Below, in pieces: positions 6,646 through 12,846 of a stretch of DNA of 25,457 nt. This stretch comes from Pseudomonadota bacterium (GTDB lineage Bacteria > Pseudomonadota > Gammaproteobacteria > Steroidobacterales > Steroidobacteraceae): assembly GCA_021826035.1 (NCBI GenBank), contig JAKBBE010000032.1:1-25457 (forward strand), in the 5' to 3' direction. How positions within the stretch are numbered: position 1 is the stretch's first letter; every line of letters begins with the position of its first letter. The position numbers and the translations under genes are program-made. Under the pieces are notes generated by a model. That model saw only the letters and a list, made by a program, of their open reading frames with translations, made no database searches and was not told the origin of the DNA.

Positions 6646-8010
6646 GTGGGCGGTGCGGTTTCCGGACTGAGCGCCAACGAAAGCGTGACACTTCTGAACA
6701 ATGGTGCAGACGCGCTGAGCGCCACCGGCAACGGCGGGTTCACCTTTTCCACCAGTCAGTCCGCGGGCACCGCCTACGACGTCACGGTGAAAGCGCACAC
6801 GCCTGGAATTGTGTGTGCAGTGAGTAACGGCAGCGGTACGGTCGGCAAGTCGAATGTGACGGGTGTCATGGTGTCCTGCACCGCCGGCACGGAAAGCGTC
6901 GTGTTCTCCTTTGTGGGCGGCACTACCGATGGCGTCCGTCCCGAGGCGGGTCTGATGATGGACGGCGCGGGAGACCTTTATGGAACGACAGTCGGCGGCG
7001 GTGCGAGCGGCGACGGCACCGTGTTCAAGGTCAGCGTCTCTGGGTCGGAAAGCGTCGTGCACTCTTTTGCAGGTGGCGCAACAGACGGATCAGGACCGTA
7101 TGCGGGTCTCATTATGGACAGCGCGGGGAACCTCTATGGCATGACGATGTACGGTGGTGCAAACGGTGGCGGCATCGTGTTCAAGATCAGCGTTGACGGT
7201 ACGGAAAGTGTCCTGTACTCCTTTCCTGCCGGCTCGTTCAGCATCCCTGCCGTCACCACGACTGTCGGGGGCACGTGGATTGCGGGTCAGTATGGGGGCT
7301 TTGTCATGGACAGCTCCGGAAACCTCTATGGAACAACAAACGCTGGTGGCACGAGCAACAACGGCATGGTATTCAAGATCGGCGCTACCGGCACGGAAAG
7401 TGTCCTGTACTCCTTTCTGGGTGGCACCACCGATGGGTCAGATCCTGAGGCGGGTGTGATCATGGATAGCGCCGGGAACCTCTATGGAACGACTTTCGGT
7501 GCGGGCGCGGCCGGCGCCGGTACTGTGTTCAGGATCACTTCCGGCGGAACGGAAACTCTCCTGCATTCCTTTGCTGGCGGCACAACAGACGGCCTAGGGC
7601 CACGCGCGAGCGTGGTGATGGACAGCGCCGGAAACCTTTATGGAACGACTTTTGCGGGCGGCATGAAAGGCGACGGTACGGTGTTTAAGCTTAGCCCCAC
7701 TGGTACGGAAACGATCCTGCACTCCTTTACGGGAGGCTCATCCGACGGATCCGGGCCGTTGGCAGGGCTTATTATTGACAGTGTCGGAAACCTCTATGGA
7801 ACGACGACCTCCGGTGGAACGAATGGTGACGGCACTGTGTTCACAGTCAGCCCCACCGGTACAGAAACCGTCCTGTACTCCTTCGCGGGTGGTCCAACCG
7901 ACGGGGCGAACCCGGTGGGAAATCTGGTCATGGACAGCGCCGGAAACCTCTATGGAACGACGGCGTACGGTGGCGCGAACGGTGGTGGCACGGTATTCAA
8001 GATCAATTGA
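6646..8010 (+). CDS. Tandem-repeat 'GloVer'-type protein, separated from its signal peptide
   Basis: The 454-residue frame starts at GTG 6646, which is internal to the ancestral reading frame beginning at 6523. Residues 1-80 form a beta-rich domain (VSGLSANESVTLLNNG ... SNGSGTVGKSNVTGVMVSC) common in bacterial lipoproteins. Residues ~82-454 hold seven repeats of about 50 residues with the pattern ESVLYSFxGGTTDGxxP, MDSAGNLYGTTxxGG, GTVFKI. This is the pattern called choice-of-anchor tandem repeat GloVer-containing protein. Repeat 3 has an insertion (VTTTVGGTWIAGQYGGF). Seven repeats of this size suggest a seven-bladed beta-propeller. With the TGA at 6631 the product from GTG 6646 would lack an export signal, so the gene may be a pseudogene despite its intact body. 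Confidence 0.7.
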   Translation: MGGAVSGLSANESVTLLNNGADALSATGNGGFTFSTSQSAGTAYDVTVKAHTPGIVCAVSNGSGTVGKSNVTGVMVSCTAGTESVVFSFVGGTTDGVRPEAGLMMDGAGDLYGTTVGGGASGDGTVFKVSVSGSESVVHSFAGGATDGSGPYAGLIMDSAGNLYGMTMYGGANGGGIVFKISVDGTESVLYSFPAGSFSIPAVTTTVGGTWIAGQYGGFVMDSSGNLYGTTNAGGTSNNGMVFKIGATGTESVLYSFLGGTTDGSDPEAGVIMDSAGNLYGTTFGAGAAGAGTVFRITSGGTETLLHSFAGGTTDGLGPRASVVMDSAGNLYGTTFAGGMKGDGTVFKLSPTGTETILHSFTGGSSDGSGPLAGLIIDSVGNLYGTTTSGGTNGDGTVFTVSPTGTETVLYSFAGGPTDGANPVGNLVMDSAGNLYGTTAYGGANGGGTVFKIN

Positions 8011-8149
8011 CTCTGCGTGGTTAGGCACATCCGCGCGCGAGCAAGCAGCGCCCTATTGCGCTCGTGCAATTGCGGCGAACCGCTTCGGAGTTTGGTTTGG
8101 CGTCCCTATCGTGGCACGTTAGCGTGTGGGCGTCGTCTGGGCCCTACGT

Positions 8150-8254
8150 CCAGAAGCTACGCACGGAATCCGCGCGGCAATGCCATCGATGATTCACGAC
8201 GATGAGGGCTGGCGCGCGCACCTGTTGGTCGCTGGCCGGCGCGAGTCACGGCTC
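8150..8254 (+). repeat. Right copy of the two-block direct repeat (partner 119-195)
   Basis: Blocks 8150-8184 and 8216-8254 match 119-153 and 157-195. The intervening 8185-8215 is mostly absent from the left copy. Homology begins abruptly at 8150: the bases before it (8132-8149) do not match those before 119. The repeat runs into the first codons of the HigB-like gene and ends where the conserved toxin sequence begins. Confidence 0.75.
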
Positions 8255-8503
8255 CTCGGACTCCAGGCGTTCTTCACCCGGGATGACCCGCTGGCCGACC
8301 GACTGGATCGCATCACGCGGATGCTCGACCGCCTGGATGGGGCGAAGGTGCCCCAGGAGATGAATTTGCCCGGATGGGACTTTCACGAACTGAAGGGCAG
8401 GCGCGAGGGCGAGTATGCCGTGTCGGTGTCAGGGAATTGGCGCATCACCTTCCGTTTCGAGGGCGTGGACGCCTTCGAAGTCAACCTCGAGAATTATCAC
8501 TGA
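8180..8503 (+). CDS. higB: HigB-like toxin of the RelE/ParE superfamily (killer protein)
   Basis: Up to 107 residues from ATG 8180, or 104 from ATG 8189; neither has a clear Shine-Dalgarno. Family members are ribosome-dependent mRNA interferases. The conserved body is present: GLQAFFTRDD, RLDRITRMLDRLDGAKVPQEMN, LPGWDFHELKG, and EYAVSVSGNWRITFRFEG followed by AFEVNLENYH. Typical HigB proteins are about 92 residues and begin MIxSFxxKGLxxFF. Here that N-terminus is replaced by RRESRLLGLQAFF preceded by ~20 extra residues encoded by the 119/8150 repeat. The TGA overlaps the ATG of the antitoxin (TGATG), so the pair is translationally coupled, in the toxin-first order usual for higBA. Confidence 0.8.
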   Translation: MPSMIHDDEGWRAHLLVAGRRESRLLGLQAFFTRDDPLADRLDRITRMLDRLDGAKVPQEMNLPGWDFHELKGRREGEYAVSVSGNWRITFRFEGVDAFEVNLENYH

Positions 8504-8820
8504 TGAACTGCTTGCGAAGTCCGAATCGTCGTTCGACCCGCCCCGGCGCTATTCTGCGCGAGGACGTGCTGCCGGCGCTCGCGATGACTCAGGTGAAATT
8601 CGTTGAGCGGCTTGGCATCAGCCGGGTCACGGTATCTGAACTACTGAATGAGAAGCGCGAGCTCTCGACCGAGATGGCGCTGCGGCTCGGGAGGCTGCTC
8701 GATGCGAGCCCGGAGAGCGCGCTCGCCATGCAAGACCCGGTGGACCTCTGGGAGGTCCGCAACGCCAAAATGGAAGAACTCGAGTCGATGAAGCCGGTCT
8801 CGAAGCGGAAGGTGGCCTGA
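8503..8820 (+). CDS. higA: HigA-like antitoxin, XRE-family helix-turn-helix
   Basis: A 105-residue antitoxin from ATG 8503, which shares its A with the TGA of higB. The N-terminus carries a variant of the HPGxxLRExxLxP motif (RPGAILREDVLPALAM), followed by an XRE helix-turn-helix, QVKFVERLGISRVTVSELLN, and MALRLGRLLDASPESALAMQ. Family members neutralise HigB by binding it and repress the operon through their HTH. The C-terminus (MEELESMKPVSKRKVA) is basic. Earlier in-frame codons reach 8374 but lie inside higB, and the overlap start is typical of the family. Confidence 0.85.
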   Translation: MNCLRSPNRRSTRPGAILREDVLPALAMTQVKFVERLGISRVTVSELLNEKRELSTEMALRLGRLLDASPESALAMQDPVDLWEVRNAKMEELESMKPVSKRKVA

Positions 8821-8842
8821 GCCCCGAGACGGTGGGCGATGT

Positions 8843-8863
8843 GAGTGATCTGCCTGGTCACTC
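8843..8863 (+). terminator. Possible weak terminator after higBA
   Basis: GAGTGA at 8843-8848 pairs with TCACTC at 8858-8863 across a 9-base loop, 22 bases after the higA stop. There is no T-run after it, so termination is uncertain. Confidence 0.3.
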
Positions 8864-9025
8864 TGCGGAACCCAACGTCGCGGCTGATTGATTCATATGA
8901 ATGTCCATCTGATGGGAGTCCGATAACGCGTCTGCTGATCGCGCTGATTGTTCCTTAGTTCATTTTCTTCACCTTTGGCCGGCCACTCGCCGGCATCATC
9001 TGACGCATTCTTCAGGTGACTCTCA

Positions 9026-9337
9026 TTGGCTGGATTCCGGCGACAATTTGTGCAGCCTATTCCCTCAGTCAATACAAAACCGGCAAAAAAATCGAGAAGG
9101 CGCTGGGAGAACACACCTCACGTAGATCCCGAGAGTATCGCCAAGCGTCTCGAGGCGTTCAATGCGGCGCGGTGGAGTAACGCAATGGAGGGACGTTACG
9201 AGTGCGCGGAAGATGCGGCGGCCCCAGAGCAGTACGCGCGCAGGGAGATCGATCGCGCTGAACGCGATCGGCGCCTGCAATTCGATCTCTGGAAAATGAG
9301 GGCGTCGGAAGACGTGGTTGCGCCATGGGCTGTGTGA
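9026..9337 (+). CDS. Hypothetical small basic protein of the accessory region
   Basis: A 103-residue frame from TTG 9026 (the next ATG is at 9185). It has no recognised domain. The middle is helical and charged (ESIAKRLEAFNAARWSNAME, then ARREIDRAERDRRLQFDLWK), similar in character to coiled-coil parts of mobilization proteins. No ribosome site is evident. It is followed closely by the third LPD7 relic, so it may be part of a broken relaxase or accessory gene. It could also be a chance open frame in GC-rich DNA. Confidence 0.25.
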   Translation: MAGFRRQFVQPIPSVNTKPAKKSRRRWENTPHVDPESIAKRLEAFNAARWSNAMEGRYECAEDAAAPEQYARREIDRAERDRRLQFDLWKMRASEDVVAPWAV

Positions 9338-9638
9338 CAGCGACGTGAGAGCATCGAGGACGATCTCGGCGCGGCAGGCACTCCAGGCCGACCTGGCGGG
9401 TGGCCCCAGCGCTGCCTTTGGCGCTACAGATGTGGCGGCTATGGGGATCACTGTCGTGGATCCGGATCTCGCGCAGGTGGTCGAGGACGAGCGCCGGAGA
9501 ATTGCGAGCGGTGTGTCCCGCTCCTTGGAGGCCCGTCGTCCTGTAGGGTCGGGAATTCCTGCCTGGATGCCATCGATCGCGCCAGGTGGCGACTCATGGG
9601 CGGGATCGGGACCAGTAGACAGCTCACAGAGTACGTGA
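9318..9638 (+). pseudogene. Third relic of a relaxase LPD7 tail
   Basis: Within this frame, codons 9423-9500 read ATDVAAMGITVVDPDLAQVV followed by EDERRR. This is the same motif as GIRVVDADLARIVEDER in the intact relaxase and VDTDLARIVEDER at 5388. Sequence on either side does not match the relaxase, and the rest of the LPD7 fold and the QDLGR ending are absent. It is therefore a short remnant of another relaxase. It shows that the accessory region extends beyond higBA. Confidence 0.5.
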
Positions 9639-9693
9639 CACGCTCGGAATGCCACCAGGGCGAGTCTGGGTCGTCGCGATGGCACCCACTACT

Positions 9694-10044
9694 CTAGTAG
9701 CCATACTCGGAGAGTGTTTTGACCGCGACGACGCTCCCGTCGACAAATTGGATGGTAACCAGCAGCTTCTTAGGTCCGCGGTTGTAGGTCCAGGTCTCGG
9801 CGGGAACTGCTGCACCGACTGTGTGCGACCGACTGACCCTGCGGCTGCCGACTCGGTCGGTGGTTGTGCTTACCTTGACGCCGTGCTGCACCGCGGCCGG
9901 GCGGCCGCAATACGCCCTCACGGCCGCCATGGAATCGCCGACCATAACGAGCTTGTCGCCGCAACGCATGTCCGCCCACGCGTGACCGGTAGCCACGAGA
10001 CAAAGAGCGGCGAGGAGAGAGACTTTCGATATTCGATATCGCAT
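9694..10044 (-). CDS. DUF2845 family secreted protein
   Basis: A 116-residue protein from ATG 10044. The Sec signal is clear: MRYRISK, hydrophobic LLAALCLVATG, cleavage after HAWA at about residue 24. The mature protein begins DMRCGDKLVMVGDSMAAVRA YCGRP (about 25-49), with two cysteines (28 and 46) that could form a disulfide. It ends with ETWTYNRGPKKLLVTIQF and VDGSVVAVKTLSEYGY. This is the pattern of the DUF2845 family of small periplasmic proteins, whose function is unknown. The gene stands alone. An alternative upstream start in the longer open frame to 10260 would hide the signal peptide and is unlikely. Confidence 0.8.
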   Translation of the reverse strand: MRYRISKVSLLAALCLVATGHAWADMRCGDKLVMVGDSMAAVRAYCGRPAAVQHGVKVSTTTDRVGSRRVSRSHTVGAAVPAETWTYNRGPKKLLVTIQFVDGSVVAVKTLSEYGY

Positions 10045-10835
10045 GATGACATTTGCCGTTCGAGAGTTGGGCAGGGGCCGCAGCGCGCTTTGGGACGAGC
10101 TGCGCTCTGGGTCATTTGAGGGTAGGCTACTGCATTCAGGTTGCCGCGTGTGATGTCGCGCGGTGCTCAAAAGTGAATCAAAAAAATATTTGGCGTAGTA
10201 ATGAGTTACGCGCACGTAGTAGCTGAAGCCAAATCTTGGCGGATGTGGGCCGCTCTGCATGATTGGGGCGACGCCGTTGCGGCCAAGGTAGTTTCCTCGC
10301 TTCTTACACAGACTTGATTCAGCAGGAATTCGTTGGAAATGAATTCCGACACGAGATGATTAAGCGCTGCGGAGAAATATAATAAAAAAACGAGGGCTTC
10401 TGAACTCTTCGGACGCCATGCGAGATCTCTGGGTATTCGCGCACCTCTCGTGGTGATCGCCCAAACGATGGTCACGCCGATGGGTCGTGACGCGTGAGAC
10501 GTCTGTCCATCTGATCATGCAACCGCTGCGCAGGACGGCGGCAAGGTCCGCCGCGAACCTCGTGCGGATTGCGGTCCGTGCGCCGAAATTTGGCGCGAAC
10601 CTCCCTACGGACGTCGTCGATCGGGGGCGTTCGTTGACGGTGGCCCACCGCGATCACGCTGTGACGCCCGCAATATCTCGAGAGGCGCTCGCGTGACGGA
10701 AGGTCAGCGCGGCTGGTGCCGAAGCGATCGGATCGGTGTCACCACAGCATCCCCATCGGACGGGACACGATCCCTGCGCCTCGCCGTATTCAGGGCTGCA
10801 AGGGGTGAACGGCCGCTTTTGGCGATGTGCGAAAC
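10045..10835. other. Non-coding stretch with an AT-richer part, possible island edge
   Basis: About 790 bases without a supportable gene. Positions ~10160-10420 are visibly AT-richer than the rest, including A-runs and ATAATAAAAAAA near 10379-10390. An imperfect GC-flanked palindrome lies at 10580-10596 (GCGCC, central AAATTT, GGCGC). No tRNA or tmRNA end was recognised that could serve as an attachment site. Ordinary chromosomal genes begin at 10836, so a boundary of the accessory region probably lies here. Confidence 0.4.
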
Positions 10836-11474
10836 CTAGGGCAGTAAGCCATGGCGTTCGGCGAGCAGCGACAACTGCAGGCTGTTCTTCGCCCCGAGCT
10901 TCTCGCGGATCGCCGATTGGTGATTGGCGATGGTCTTTTCCGACAGTCCGAGCGTCTCGCCGATGCTCTTGACCGTCTCACCGCGCACCAGCAATCGCAA
11001 CACTTCAAACTCGCGCGGCGTGAGCGGCGCGAACTCCAGGCTATGCTCGGGCAGCGCCGCGCGCTCCATATTCGCCGCGACGTCCGGACTCAGGTAGCGC
11101 TCGCCGCGCCAGACGGCGTAAATCGCCGACAGCAACACTTCCGGGGCGCTGGCCTTGCTGAGATAGCCGAGCGCGCCGGCCTGCAGGGCGCGCGTTGCGT
11201 AGATCGCATCTTCATGCATGCTGAACATCAGTACGCGGGGTGGCGTGGCGCTTTTCAGCATCCGCCGCGTCGCCTCGATTCCGCTCATGCCGGGCAGGGC
11301 GATGTCCATCACGACGATGTCAGGGTGCAGCGTGAGCACCTGCTCGCACGCCTCCGGAGCCGTGGCCGCTTCGCCGACGACCCGCACCGCGGGATGTTCC
11401 GCCAGCAGCCGCCGATAGCCCTCGCGCACGATGGCATGGTCATCGACCAACAAAACCGAGATCATTTCCGTCAT
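10836..11474 (-). CDS. NarL/FixJ-family response regulator
   Basis: A 212-residue DNA-binding response regulator. The receiver domain (residues 5-120) has the acidic pair D11-D12, phospho-acceptor D57 (VVMDIALPGMSG), S85 and K107 (YLSKASAPE). The C-terminal LuxR-type helix-turn-helix (about 148-210) reads LTPREFEVLRLLVRGETVKS, then LGLSEKTIANHQSAIREKLG. Its ATG overlaps the TGA of the kinase gene in an ATGA arrangement, so the two are co-translated and almost certainly form a pair. The target genes are unknown. The TonB receptor gene that diverges from the kinase is the nearest candidate. Confidence 0.9.
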   Translation of the reverse strand: MTEMISVLLVDDHAIVREGYRRLLAEHPAVRVVGEAATAPEACEQVLTLHPDIVVMDIALPGMSGIEATRRMLKSATPPRVLMFSMHEDAIYATRALQAGALGYLSKASAPEVLLSAIYAVWRGERYLSPDVAANMERAALPEHSLEFAPLTPREFEVLRLLVRGETVKSIGETLGLSEKTIANHQSAIREKLGAKNSLQLSLLAERHGLLP

Positions 11475-12556
11475 GGTGTCGGGGCTTCCTCGGGCAAGGG
11501 GATGCGGGCGCTGAGGGTGAACCCGGAATGCCGGGCCGAGGAGACTTCGAGCGAGCCGCGCAACGCCTGCACGCGCTCGCGCATGCCGATCAGGCCGAGC
11601 CCGGTGTGGTCCTGCTCCTCGGTATGCCCAATGCCGTCATCGGTGATCGTGATCAGGACGGACGCAGTCGTTGCGGGTGTCGGGGGGGGCTGACCGCTGC
11701 GGGTGACTCGCACCTCGGCGCGGGTGGCCGCGGAGTGTTTCGCGACGTTGGTCAGCGCCTCCTGAACCAAACGAAATAGGGTCACCGCGATCTCCTCGGG
11801 CAAATCGCTGAGTTCGCCCTCGATGACCAGACGCAGCGCGAGCGTGGGCAGGCGTACCCGCCAGAGCTGGACGCAATGCTCGAGCGCGGCGGCAAGTCCG
11901 AGTTCGTCCAATCCCGGTGGACGCAACTCGCGGATCAGCGAGGCGAGGGCGGTGTGAATGTGGTTGCAGTGCTCGACGATGGCCGCAGCACGGGCTTGGA
12001 CGGTCTCGGCGTCGGCGGTGCGCGCATCGCGTATTCCAACGGCGTCGAGCTTGATGACGTTCAGATACTGGCCGAGCTCATCGTGCAGCTCGCGCGCCAG
12101 TGCTTTGCGCTCGGCTTCCTGGAGTGCGACATACTGCTGTGCCAGCCGTCGATTGTCCGCCAAGGCGGCCGCCAGTTGGGTTTGTGCCGATTGGCGCAGG
12201 TCGATTTCGGTCTTGGCCTCCTGGTAGCGCCGCGCTGCGAACCAGGTGAGCCCGAGGCCGAGGACCAGCAGGACGGTGGGGAGCTCGTCGAGCTGATAGC
12301 GCTCATAGGGTGCGGTGAGTCGCTGCAGAGCCTCCGTGACGTTGAACACGCCACAGAGCACCCAGGCGGAGAGGGTGACGGCGACCACGATCCACGCGTC
12401 ACGACGATGGGTGGTGCGGTGCGAGCGGAATGGAGGGGGGCGCCGTCCCGAGGGATCCGCAGCGCCACCGGGCACCCGCCCCGCCGCCTCGCAGCTCCGG
12501 ATTGGCGCAGCGCCGGGTGCGATCGTCGTGGGACTGGCGGGCTCTGGCATCGACAT
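11471..12556 (-). CDS. NarX/DesK-type sensor histidine kinase
   Basis: 361 residues from ATG 12556. The open frame extends to 12784, but the upstream part is unlike protein and would bury the membrane segment. Residues 1-52 are cytoplasmic, followed by two hydrophobic segments at ~54-71 and ~92-108, so there is almost no periplasmic loop and little external sensor. A coiled-coil linker (113-150) leads to a HisKA_3 dimerisation domain with His158 (ARELHDELGQYL). The HATPase domain has an N-box (EALTNVAKH, Asn270), D307-DGIGH, and the glycine-rich TGLGLIGMRERV at 318-329. It would autophosphorylate on His158 and pass phosphate to D57 of the overlapping regulator. A stimulus within the membrane or cytoplasm is inferred. 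No strong ribosome site supports the start. Confidence 0.85.
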   Translation of the reverse strand: MSMPEPASPTTIAPGAAPIRSCEAAGRVPGGAADPSGRRPPPFRSHRTTHRRDAWIVVAVTLSAWVLCGVFNVTEALQRLTAPYERYQLDELPTVLLVLGLGLTWFAARRYQEAKTEIDLRQSAQTQLAAALADNRRLAQQYVALQEAERKALARELHDELGQYLNVIKLDAVGIRDARTADAETVQARAAAIVEHCNHIHTALASLIRELRPPGLDELGLAAALEHCVQLWRVRLPTLALRLVIEGELSDLPEEIAVTLFRLVQEALTNVAKHSAATRAEVRVTRSGQPPPTPATTASVLITITDDGIGHTEEQDHTGLGLIGMRERVQALRGSLEVSSARHSGFTLSARIPLPEEAPTP

Positions 12557-12846
12557 GGCGTGCGCTGCGCAATGACGTCTGAACAGGCAGCAGTGTAGCG
12601 CCGCGGCCGGGGAGTCGGCGAGGATTGCGACGTTTCGCGCCCGGGGCGCATCGCACCGGGGCGCACGAAGTCCCGGCGACCTGTTCCATTTCGGCACAGC
12701 CCTTAGGCTCAATGCGTCGGCGGGGGAATTCAGGAAGAAATCCCTTGCCGATGCGCGCCAGGAGCGGTGAGGATGCGCAGCCATAACGACCAGAGCGACG
12801 CGCCGAGGCCTCCAGTGCCGGAGTGAACGTCTTGACGGGAGGCTCG
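12557..12846. promoter_or_regulatory. Divergent intergenic region between the kinase and the TonB receptor genes
   Basis: A 290-base region shared by two divergent genes. Promoters for both must lie here or within the kinase N-terminal codons. I see GGGAGG just before ATG 12847 as the receptor ribosome site. Near 12722-12742 there is an AT-richer patch with weak dyad character (GGGGAATTC ... GAAATCCC). No consensus regulator site could be named. Confidence 0.4.

Noticed and set aside
6885..8010. Regularly spaced DNA repeats resembling an array
   Set aside because: The repeats are ~156 bases long, in frame and diverged at third positions. They encode the GloVer repeats and are not CRISPR. No CRISPR-like repeats and spacers were seen anywhere.
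10487..10696. 69-codon plus-strand frame in the non-coding stretch
   Set aside because: No ribosome site, no recognisable motif, and an equally open frame exists on the other strand.
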